Below, piece by piece: positions 15,122 through 21,722 of a stretch of DNA of 24,662 nt. The notes beneath the pieces were generated by a model. That model was not told the DNA's origin and did no database searches. It saw nothing but the letters and a program-made list of their open reading frames with translations. How positions within the stretch are numbered: the first letter of the stretch is position 1; each line of letters begins with the position of its first letter. The stretch is from the NCBI GenBank assembly GCA_964589725.1, contig CAZPUJ010000145.1:1-24662 (forward strand), in the 5' to 3' direction. A program made the position numbers and the translations under genes. This DNA is from CAYSHJ01 sp964589725 (GTDB lineage Bacteria > Planctomycetota > Planctomycetia > Planctomycetales > Planctomycetaceae).

Positions 15122-16618
15122 ATGACTCTGCCCATCGTTGTCTACGAAGACGCCGGCTGGATACGTCTGTTGCCGCTAGTCTATGCGCGGCCGGTTTTTC
15201 GTTTGATCTGTGGAATGGACGACCTGTTGTCGAAGGTGTCGGCGCTGACGAGCGCAATCGCTGGAGACCCGGAGCGCGAACAGCAGCGAATGGCGTTCTC
15301 GCAGCTCGCGGTGTGGTGTCGGCCGATGCTGCAGGCCGTCCTCGCGGAAGAACTTCCCAGTGACATCCCCATCAACCTGGCGATCACATCGGGAACGTTG
15401 CTGCTCAACGGCCGTGGATGGTGGCAGACTCTTCCGCAAACACACTCGCATGACCCCGCCTGGGTGGGGACAGCCCGTGATGGGCAAGTGGCTTGTGTCT
15501 GGGCTGACGCCGGTCTTGCGGCACGACTCTCGCCGGATGTGTGGCTGGATGATCACGCGGTTCGTGCGCTGCTGGCGCCTTTGCCGCGCCGCGATGTCTC
15601 CTCGTGCGTCCGGTTGTTCGACTGGCCCTGGGAACTTGTGGACGCCAACGAGTCGGCAATCGTCGCAGACTGGGAGCGGCATCGCCCGACTGCAGGCGCC
15701 GTCCAGGGTCGTATCTATGAGGGATCGAGCTTGCTGAGCGACAACGCGATTTATGTCGGACCAGGCTCGACGATCAAGCCGTGTGTCGTGATCGATGCCG
15801 AGCGTGGTCCGGTTTGGATCGGTAGAAATGTCACGGTGCAGCCGCACTGCTACATCGAAGGACCGGTTTTTATTGGAGACGAGACACTCCTGCAGCCTGG
15901 AGCGGTGGTGCATGCGGGCACGAGCATTGGCCGCCGCTCAAAAGTCGGCGGTGAGATCGAAGCCAGCATTTTGCACGGCTTCTCCAACAAGCAGCACAAC
16001 GGGTTCCTGGGCCACAGTTATCTCGGCTCTTGGGTGAACATCGCGGCGGACTGCATCAACAGCGATCTGAAGAACACCTACGGGACGATCCGCGTGCCGA
16101 TCAACGGGACCGGCGTGGACAGTGGAAAGGAGTTTGTCGGCATGTTCATGGGTGATCACAGCAAGGCCGGCATCAACGTCAGCTTTCCCACGGGGGCCGT
16201 GGTTGGTTTCTGCTGCAACGTGATGACGCACCGCAGCCCGAAGTTCGTGCCCAGCTTCACGTGGATCGATGGCCAAGAGAGCCGGCCGTACGACCTACCC
16301 AGTGCGATTCAGGTCGCCCGCCGAGTAATGCAGCGCCGGCAGCAAGAACTGTCTCCGGCGCAGGAACAACTATTCCGAGTCATCCGAGAGCTGTCGCTCA
16401 CTGTGGAATCGCGGACCGCTCGGCTCGGTACGATTCCAGACGCTCAGCCCCGCATCGGACGTGAGGACGAACCGCGAACCGATGAACGACACGGAGGCAT
16501 TTTGACTGGTATGCCCCAATCGCTGGCGATGTTTGCCGAGCACAGTGGCGAGGCCGTCAGGCTGACACTAGAAACGCTCGCGGTCACAAGACGGTGCGAG
16601 ACGGCTACCGTGGAGTAG
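15122..16618 (+). CDS. GlmU-like sugar nucleotidyltransferase with left-handed beta-helix
   Basis: A 498-residue protein whose ATG follows GAGG by five bases. The N-terminal part (YEDAGWIRLLPLVYARPVFRL, GMDDLLSK) matches the putative sugar nucleotidyltransferases that stand in for GlmU in some bacteria. Residues about 200-400 are hexapeptide beta-helix (IYVGPGSTIKPCVVIDAERG, WIGRNVTVQPHCYIEGPVFI, GAVVHAGTSIG), with the acyltransferase-like stretch NGFLGHSYLGSWVNIAADC. The likely role is activation of an amino-sugar phosphate, inferred from fold and neighbour. The start overlaps the frameshifted glmS frame as ATGA and lies 19 bases past the true GlmS stop, so glmS and this gene formed an operon. 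The last 90 residues are not family-like and may be a lineage extension. Confidence 0.85.
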   Translation: MTLPIVVYEDAGWIRLLPLVYARPVFRLICGMDDLLSKVSALTSAIAGDPEREQQRMAFSQLAVWCRPMLQAVLAEELPSDIPINLAITSGTLLLNGRGWWQTLPQTHSHDPAWVGTARDGQVACVWADAGLAARLSPDVWLDDHAVRALLAPLPRRDVSSCVRLFDWPWELVDANESAIVADWERHRPTAGAVQGRIYEGSSLLSDNAIYVGPGSTIKPCVVIDAERGPVWIGRNVTVQPHCYIEGPVFIGDETLLQPGAVVHAGTSIGRRSKVGGEIEASILHGFSNKQHNGFLGHSYLGSWVNIAADCINSDLKNTYGTIRVPINGTGVDSGKEFVGMFMGDHSKAGINVSFPTGAVVGFCCNVMTHRSPKFVPSFTWIDGQESRPYDLPSAIQVARRVMQRRQQELSPAQEQLFRVIRELSLTVESRTARLGTIPDAQPRIGREDEPRTDERHGGILTGMPQSLAMFAEHSGEAVRLTLETLAVTRRCETATVE

Positions 16619-16691
16619 TACATTTCTTCGCCACTCAGTTCCGCATTCACCCGCCTTCGAGGTCGCAGCAGTTAAAGCGCTCGTTGCTTGA

Positions 16692-18008
16692 TCAGTGAGT
16701 GGCTTGGACGTCCCGATGCGACGTTGTTCGCAAGCGACGCACGACGGCAATTAGTTCACTGGCTGCGGCATCGATCTCGGCTGCGGTTGTGAAGCGGCTC
16801 AGTCCGAAGCGCAGGCTGGCTCGGACGAGAGGTTCCGGAACCCCCATTGCTCGCAGCACGTGACTTGGTTCGGGGTCGGCGGTCGAGCAGGCGGATCCGG
16901 AGCTGACGGCGATCTCGGTCAGACTCATCATCAGCGCTTCACCGTCGACGTCGGCCACGCTGATGTTCAAATTATTCGGCAGCCGCTCGGTCGGATGGCC
17001 GTTGAGTGACAGACCGTCGAGTTGCGATTGCAGTCGCGACCACAGCCGATCGCGCAGCGTGGCCACTTCGTCCGCGCCCCTACTGTCCCGATACGTGAGC
17101 GAGGGGAGCACCTGAGACAGCGAGGGTTTCGAGGTTGATATGGTTAGCCTCTGGCTGGCGCTTCGGGTGAGTGTGCAGAGTTCACACGCGACACCAAGGC
17201 CAACGACCAGCGGGACGGGCAACGTGCCGCTGCGGAGATGTTGCTCATGTCCGCCGCCATCGAAGAGCGGCTCCAGTCGCAGACGTCGCTCACCACGACG
17301 AACCACGAGCACGCCGATGCCTTTCGGACCGTGAAATTTGTGAGCCGACAGACTCAGCAAATCGACAGACAACTCGTTCAGATCGACCGGCACTTTGCCG
17401 ACTGCTTGCACAGCGTCGCAATGCAGCGGGACCGATCGCTCACGGCAAACGCGGCCAATCTCAGCGATCGGGTTGAGCGTACCGACCTCGTTGTTGGCAA
17501 GCATCACCGAGACCAACACCGTGCTTGGCCGGATTGCATCTGCGACTTGTTGCGGATCGACTTGCGCGAAGCGGTCGATCGGCAAAATCGTTAGTTCGAT
17601 CAGTCCTTGTCGCTGAAGTCTTCGCACCGGGTCCAACACGGAACGATGTTCGGCGGCATTCGTGACAACGTGTGGCAGCACAATTTTTTCCCCCTCTTCC
17701 GACGGGAGGGCTGGGGGAGTACGTGGAATGTTCGCTCGCCTACTTCGCGGCGACGCGGCGCCGACGAGCCCCTTGATCGCAAGATTGTTCGACTCGGTCG
17801 CGCCGCTCGTGAAAACGATCCACTCGGCCGGGCAGTTCAGCAGTCGAGCGACTTGCTCGCGAGCTTGCTCGACGGCGGCGGCGGCTCGCGTGCCGAAGGC
17901 GTGATTGACGCTCGCGGCATTGCCGTACTCGTCCGTGAAGTACGGCAGCATGGCTTGCAGCACTTCCGGAGCGACTCGCGTCGTGGAGTGGTTGTCGAGA
18001 AAGATCAT
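16692..18008 (-). CDS. iscS: Cysteine desulfurase (IscS/NifS family)
   Basis: The PLP enzyme takes sulfur from cysteine for Fe-S clusters and thio-modification. The ATG at 18008 starts the family N-terminus MIFLDNHSTTRVAPEV and gives 438 residues; the upstream extension from a TTG is not family-like. Key positions seen are the cofactor region FTSGATESNNLAIKG (66-80), His121 in NAAEHRSV, the HCDAVQAVGK stretch with D198 and Q201, the PLP lysine K224 in SAHKFHGPKG, and the catalytic Cys374 in SSGSACSTAD. The gene is 40-60 residues longer than usual because of two in-frame inserts, residues about 84-111 and 279-313, that fall at embedded repeat DNA. Both lie between conserved motifs, so activity may be kept. 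The choice between iscS and nifS is open, as no scaffold or regulator is adjacent. Confidence 0.9.
   Translation of the reverse strand: MIFLDNHSTTRVAPEVLQAMLPYFTDEYGNAASVNHAFGTRAAAAVEQAREQVARLLNCPAEWIVFTSGATESNNLAIKGLVGAASPRSRRANIPRTPPALPSEEGEKIVLPHVVTNAAEHRSVLDPVRRLQRQGLIELTILPIDRFAQVDPQQVADAIRPSTVLVSVMLANNEVGTLNPIAEIGRVCRERSVPLHCDAVQAVGKVPVDLNELSVDLLSLSAHKFHGPKGIGVLVVRRGERRLRLEPLFDGGGHEQHLRSGTLPVPLVVGLGVACELCTLTRSASQRLTISTSKPSLSQVLPSLTYRDSRGADEVATLRDRLWSRLQSQLDGLSLNGHPTERLPNNLNISVADVDGEALMMSLTEIAVSSGSACSTADPEPSHVLRAMGVPEPLVRASLRFGLSRFTTAAEIDAAASELIAVVRRLRTTSHRDVQATH
17086..17168. repeat. Inverted-end repeat embedded in frame in iscS (second insert)
   Basis: The left end TCCCGATACGTGAGCGAGGG (17086-17105) and the right end CTGGCTGGCGCTTCGGGT (17151-17168) are inverted, degenerate copies of a CCCGA-x-xCG...AGCGAGGG theme. 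The centre holds a further GCGAGGGTTTCGAGG. It is translated as residues about 280-308 of IscS (CTLTRSASQRLTISTSK and on), which have no place in the family alignment as I know it. Confidence 0.6.
17676..17759. repeat. Repeat-derived insert in frame in iscS (first insert)
   Basis: These bases encode residues about 84-111 (ASPRSRRANIPRTPPALPSE and a few more), placed between the conserved NNLAIKG and HVVTNAAEH motifs, which normally lie only a few residues apart. The DNA contains CCCCCTCTTCCGACGGGAGG (17692-17711), followed by CTGGGGGAG: opposed C-rich and G-rich tracts typical of a degenerate palindromic repeat. Confidence 0.55.
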
Positions 18009-18304
18009 GGGAAGACTCGGAACCCACGTAACACAGGCGGCTCGCCGGTGATTCAAATCCAGGCAAGCCGATTCGCTGCAACTGGATTTGCATAATGAAC
18101 GTACCGAGTTCAAATCGAATCGCCAACGTCGGCAACCTTATGCGGTGTGCCGAATAACGGTGGCTTATTGGGCCTTCCGAAAAGGACACTTCTCGCCCAT
18201 GCCGACAGCGGTTTCAAGTGTCAGGCGGCCTGACGTTTGGGTTGGTGAGCCGCGGAGCTGGCGGACGAAGCGGCGTGGAGCCCGCAGAACGCTGTTTCAG
18301 AGAC
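18009..18304. other. Intergenic region upstream of iscS
   Basis: About 296 bases lie between the iscS start and the tRNA-Gln terminator. A short hairpin TCAGG-CGG-CCTGA (18221-18233) resembles the dyad before the FHA gene at 7698-7710. I see no gene, no Rrf2/IscR-type site that I can defend, and no strong ribosome binding site for iscS. Confidence 0.4.
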
Positions 18305-18332
18305 AACAAAAAACCCCGCGAAATACGCGAGG
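18305..18332 (-). terminator. Rho-independent terminator after tRNA-Gln
   Basis: On the minus strand CCTCGCG pairs with CGCGGGG (7 bp, one T-G wobble, loop TATTT) and is followed by TTTTTT. It begins 36 bases downstream of the 3' end of tRNA-Gln in the direction of its transcription. Confidence 0.85.
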
Positions 18333-18367
18333 TTGCCAGCCGATACGGGACGACACACTGAACAGAT

Positions 18368-18439
18368 TTACCCGACCAGGACTCGAACCTGGAATAGCAG
18401 GACCAAAACCTGCTGTGTTGCCAATTACACCATCGGGTA
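18368..18439 (-). tRNA. tRNA-Gln (TTG)
   Basis: On the minus strand a complete 72-base cloverleaf forms. The acceptor is TACCCGA/TCGGGTA, the D stem GTGT/ACAC, the anticodon stem GCAGG/CCTGC with loop TTTTGGT (anticodon TTG, complement of 18404-18406), and the T stem CCAGG/CCTGG with loop TTCGAGT. The U1-A72 start is typical of tRNA-Gln. CCA is not encoded. Confidence 0.95.
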
Positions 18440-18533
18440 GCGACTGGAAGGGCGGAAGTCTAGTCAGCGTTCGACACCCGTCAAAGGGCACATCGTAAAA
18501 TGAAAACGGAAAATGACTCTTATTCCAAAGCTC

Positions 18534-19862
18534 TCACGCGAACGGCGTGATCCCTGGCATGGCCATCTTGGGAAACTCCACCTTCGTCTGCCAGCCGTCG
18601 GTGATCACGGGGACGATTGCCTCTTGTGAGTTGAGCGCCATCTCCCAAGTGATCTGCTTGCCGGTGTAGGCTGCCTGGCGGCCCATGATGCCCATCAGGG
18701 TGCTCTTGGCCATGCGGTCGCCGTCATTCATGGGCTTGCCGTCGCGGATCGACTTGAACAGTTCGTCGTGCTCCGTCTGGTACATGTTGTTGCCGGTGCC
18801 GGAGTACTTCCAATTGGTTTCGCCGGAGATCGTCGCGCCGCGAGCGCCAATCTGCCCCGCTCCCTTTGTGCCCAGCAAGTACAGATTGTTTTCGTTGTGG
18901 CAGTTGGGAATCTGCCGCTGAGCGATGAAGCCGCGCGCGTCGTTAGCCCAAACGTAATTCACCTCCAAATGGTCGAAGATGTTGCCTCCCTCCGCCGGAA
19001 TCTGCCGACCGCCGACCGCCGTGCAACTGGCGGGTGGCGTGTCCTTGAACGCCCAGGCCAGCCAGTCAACCGTGTGAATCGCCTGCTCGACGAAACCGTC
19101 GCCAGAGAGCCATGTAAAGTTGTACCAGTTACGCACCATCCACTCGAAATTGCTCAACCCCTGAGGCCGTTGAGTTGCCGGCGGCATCTCCTTGACTGGA
19201 CTGGTCAGATACGTGCCAAAGACCGCTTGTAGCTCGCCGATCGCGCCGTTGTGAACTTGCTCGAACAGTGCACGCTTGGCGTTGTCGTACCGCCAGCAGA
19301 AGCCGGCCACGACAGAGAGGTTTTTTTGCTTCGCGAGCTCGACCGACTCCATGATCGATCGCACGCCGGGAGAATCCGTGGCCATCGGCTTCTCGGTGAA
19401 GATGTGCTTTCCCGCCTCGACCGCCGCCTTGAAATGCACGGGGCGGAAGCCCGGCGGACTGGCCAGCAACACGACGTCGCACGACGCGATTACGTGCTTG
19501 TAGGCGTCAAGTCCGACGAACTTGTGATCGTCGTCCACCTTCACCCGCGCGGCGAGTGACGCATTGTTCTTCAGGTTGTGCAGGCTTTCGTTGACCTTCT
19601 CAGAGAACGCATCGCCCATCGCGACCAGTTCCATGTTCGGGTCGGCTGACAATGCTTGCACCGCCGCGCCCGAACCTCGACCGCCACAACCGACCAAACC
19701 GATCTTCAGCACGTCGCTGCCCGCCGCATACGACGTCGCGGCGAATTGAGCGGCCAACGCCGGAATCGTCGCGGCCGCGGCTCCAGCCTTGAGGAAATCG
19801 CGGCGAGACGTTGATGAAACGGAATCATGTCCGGTAACGATCGGCGAGGTGGGCTGAATCAT
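18534..19862 (-). CDS. Gfo/Idh/MocA family oxidoreductase, Tat-exported
   Basis: An NAD(P)-dependent sugar dehydrogenase-type protein of 442 residues. The ATG at 19862 is preferred over a longer open frame because GAGGAG lies upstream at proper spacing and the twin-arginine signal then sits correctly (STSRRDFLKAGAAAATIPAL, RR at 20-21). The Rossmann motif is KIGLVGCGGRGSGAAVQAL (53-71). The conserved FTEKPMATDS marks the catalytic EKP region of the family. The C-terminal half carries the alpha/beta substrate domain (SNFEWMVRNWYNFTWLSGDG, EQAIHTVDWLAW). Tat-exported members are common in planctomycetes; the substrate is unknown, and a sugar or sugar derivative is inferred. The leader has four GGCA repeats at 19895-19910. 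It lies upstream of tRNA-Gln on the same strand with a 94-base gap. Confidence 0.93.
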   Translation of the reverse strand: MIQPTSPIVTGHDSVSSTSRRDFLKAGAAAATIPALAAQFAATSYAAGSDVLKIGLVGCGGRGSGAAVQALSADPNMELVAMGDAFSEKVNESLHNLKNNASLAARVKVDDDHKFVGLDAYKHVIASCDVVLLASPPGFRPVHFKAAVEAGKHIFTEKPMATDSPGVRSIMESVELAKQKNLSVVAGFCWRYDNAKRALFEQVHNGAIGELQAVFGTYLTSPVKEMPPATQRPQGLSNFEWMVRNWYNFTWLSGDGFVEQAIHTVDWLAWAFKDTPPASCTAVGGRQIPAEGGNIFDHLEVNYVWANDARGFIAQRQIPNCHNENNLYLLGTKGAGQIGARGATISGETNWKYSGTGNNMYQTEHDELFKSIRDGKPMNDGDRMAKSTLMGIMGRQAAYTGKQITWEMALNSQEAIVPVITDGWQTKVEFPKMAMPGITPFA

Positions 19863-20446
19863 CGAAGCGATCTCCTCGAAACGCAGTGAAGGAAGGCAGG
19901 CAGGCAGGCATTGGATTATCAAAGGTGCTCGCGTCGTTGAGTCTTCAGCGGCGGCGGCGCGTGACATCGTATCAAGACCGCCGGGCGACTTTCGAGCGAA
20001 TGACCCGTCGCGAACCAACCGGGCCGAGACGTTTAAGGAACTTCAGGGGCTTCAGTCGGTAGGTTATACTTCAGAACGTATACGCGTCACTAGATGCGCC
20101 AGCGAGGGACCGATGGAGTCAAATTGGTTGAATGGGTGTGGCGGGAGAGTTTGATGTCGGTGGCGCGGTGACAAACTCCACCCCGCGTGCGAGCGGTCAA
20201 TTCCCTCGCTCGTATGTTGAAACCGCAGCCCAGCGGATGTCAGAGTTTTGGGTTGTGGTTGTTCGTGAGGAGCGTTGAACACTCGCTGTGGCTTGAGCAC
20301 TCGCGCTAGATTGCTCCCTCCGAACTTTGACACGAGAGATCGTTACATCTTGGCCCCTGAGGTCTGATCACGAGCGTTTCCGGTCAAAGGCCAGCGGAGG
20401 AGTCTCATGACAACCGTTTTTCCGGTTCTTTCTGGGGGAGGTTGTC
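19863..20446. other. Intergenic region upstream of the Gfo/Idh gene and IS110 left flank
   Basis: This 584-base stretch holds no convincing gene. It contains the GGCA tetranucleotide repeat (19895-19910), a pair of inverted repeat ends (20096-20210) and, near its right end, the presumed left end of an IS110-type element. In that family the non-coding left end can carry the bridge RNA that guides recombination. I can see candidate stems but cannot prove a bridge RNA. Confidence 0.5.
20096..20210. repeat. Intergenic inverted repeat of the AGCGAGGGA type
   Basis: GCGCCAGCGAGGGA (20096-20109) is answered by the inverted TCCCTCGCT (20202-20210) about 90 bases on. The core AGCGAGGGA is the theme also seen in the second iscS insert (GAGCGAGGGG at 17097-17106). 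The spacer has no coding content. Confidence 0.5.
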
Positions 20447-20449
20447 ATG
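20406..20449 (+). promoter_or_regulatory. Hairpin covering the IS110 transposase ribosome binding site and start codon
   Basis: A perfect 10-bp inverted repeat, CATGACAACC (20406-20415) and GGTTGTCATG (20440-20449), has a 24-base loop. The right arm includes the start ATG (20447-20449), and the ribosome binding site GGGGGAGG ends inside it. Read-through transcripts would fold and hide the start, a known way of limiting transposase translation. Confidence 0.65.
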
Positions 20450-20953
20450 TCTCAGGTGAATGCTCCTGCGTCAATCGGAACTGCGTCAATCGGAACTGCG
20501 TCGCTGGGAGTCGGGATTGATACAGCTCGTTATGGTCATCATGTCTCGTTTTTGGACGAGCAGAAACGATCTGCCGCCAAGTCGTTTCACTTCACCGAAT
20601 CGGCGGCGGGATATCAACAGTTCCAAGCGGTCTTGCAGAAGCTGGCGGAAAAACATCCGGGAGTTCACTTTCACATTCGGCTGGATGCCGCCGGGCAGTA
20701 TGCGGAGAACCTCGTGCAGTGGCTGCATCGGTTGCCGTTTGACACCACGATCTCGGTGGGCAGCCGGCACGCGACAAAGCGTACCGCCAGGTTCACTTCG
20801 ACAAGCGGAAAGCCGATCCCGTGGAGAGCCTGGCGTGTGCTCGATTCGCGATCGTCGAACGGCCCGCCGCCACGCCGCACAATCCGCCGGAATTCCAACA
20901 ACTTCGCGATGCCGTCGCTCTGATGGAGTCTTCGGCCAAGCAGCGGACGTCAT
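20447..20953 (+). pseudogene. IS110-family transposase remnant, frameshifted and truncated
   Basis: The N-terminus from the ATG at 20447 carries the DEDD-type RuvC-like start GVGIDTARYGHHVSFLDE (Asp25), then FTESAAGYQQF and LDAAGQYAENLVQWLHRLPF. After ISVG the frame breaks near 20760 by what looks like one missing base. The reading continues in another frame as PARDKAYRQVHFDKRKADPV, ESLACARFAIVERPAATP and EFQQLRDAVALMESSAKQRT, the expected next part of the family. Homology stops near 20953; the second half, including the C-terminal Ser-containing domain, is absent. Two exact in-frame copies of GCGTCAATCGGAACT (20469-20498) repeat ASIGT at the N-terminus. The element is dead on its own. Confidence 0.85.
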
Positions 20954-20999
20954 CACGCCCGACGCCCTTGACTCTCGACGTTACATCTGGCGCTTCGGG

Positions 21000-21551
21000 C
21001 TACTGTGCCGAATTAGCAAGTAGTTGCAACTCGCTCGCGACGAAGGCGACTCGATCTTCGATCGCGTGCCGCGAGTTCCACGGCTGTGGAAAGAGGATCG
21101 CGTCACCGCCATGTTCGCGGAAGCGAGTCACGTTCGTATCGAAGTCGTCGATCAATACGTGCCCGGGCTTCGCGCATAGATGCTTTTGGTGGCCGAACAG
21201 GTGATCGCGAAAACCGGGATGGACATGCCGCCGCAACCAACGGAGCTTGCCTGACGGACATTCGACCCCCAGGCTGGGACTGGACAGGATTGTGACTGGC
21301 CCAATCGGCCGCAGAATTTCCAGCAGCTCCGGCAACCACGGGTAGGCTGCCAGCTCGGCCCAGAAGTCGGCGCCGGCGGCGTCGATCTTGCGCCAGAACT
21401 GCGATGAACTGAGACCGAACACGGTCGGCGCATCCCATACGCCCCGTGGCCACGAGTCCAGAATGCCATCGCGTCCGTGAAGTTCACTTGCCCCAGCGAT
21501 GAAGTTCGCCAAGACGCCGTCCATGTCGAGAAAAATATGCTGAACGGGCAT
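21000..21551 (-). CDS. HAD-superfamily 5'(3')-nucleotidase-like hydrolase
   Basis: A 183-residue protein from the ATG at 21551; a GTG at 21575 is an alternative, and neither has a strong ribosome binding site. HAD motif I is IFLDMDGVLANF with both Asp residues, motif II is VTILSSPS, and motif III/IV is CAKPGHVLIDDFDTNV with a lysine before the paired acidic residues. The order and spacing match the 5'(3')-deoxyribonucleotidase/NT5C group, which dephosphorylates nucleoside monophosphates. The substrate is inferred. The stop lies some 45 bases from the end of the IS110 remnant, but the protein looks complete. It is divergent from the PSCyt1 gene at 21723 across 171 bases. Confidence 0.85.
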   Translation of the reverse strand: MPVQHIFLDMDGVLANFIAGASELHGRDGILDSWPRGVWDAPTVFGLSSSQFWRKIDAAGADFWAELAAYPWLPELLEILRPIGPVTILSSPSLGVECPSGKLRWLRRHVHPGFRDHLFGHQKHLCAKPGHVLIDDFDTNVTRFREHGGDAILFPQPWNSRHAIEDRVAFVASELQLLANSAQ

Positions 21552-21722
21552 GTGTGTGATTCGAGTGTTGTACACAGCGAGAGGTCAAGCACGGGACGGA
21601 TAGGTTTGCAGTTGTCGTTCGCCTAAAAAGCGTAGACTTCCACTTTGGTTGCAGATTGTCTGGCGTTAGAGTTGTTGGTGTCAAAGTGTGGCATCTTTCC
21701 CGCCTTTCGACCACCAATCTCC

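Noticed and set aside
17070..17174. Frameshift as the cause of the odd iscS segment
   Set aside because: The family sequence continues in the same frame on both sides, so an in-frame insert explains it without two compensating shifts.
18221..18234. Hairpin upstream of iscS as a terminator
   Set aside because: The stem is only 5-6 bp and no U-tract follows on either strand.
20064..20333. 89-codon minus-strand frame before the IS110 remnant
   Set aside because: It overlaps the AGCGAGGGA inverted repeat and shows no motif; it is more likely non-coding.
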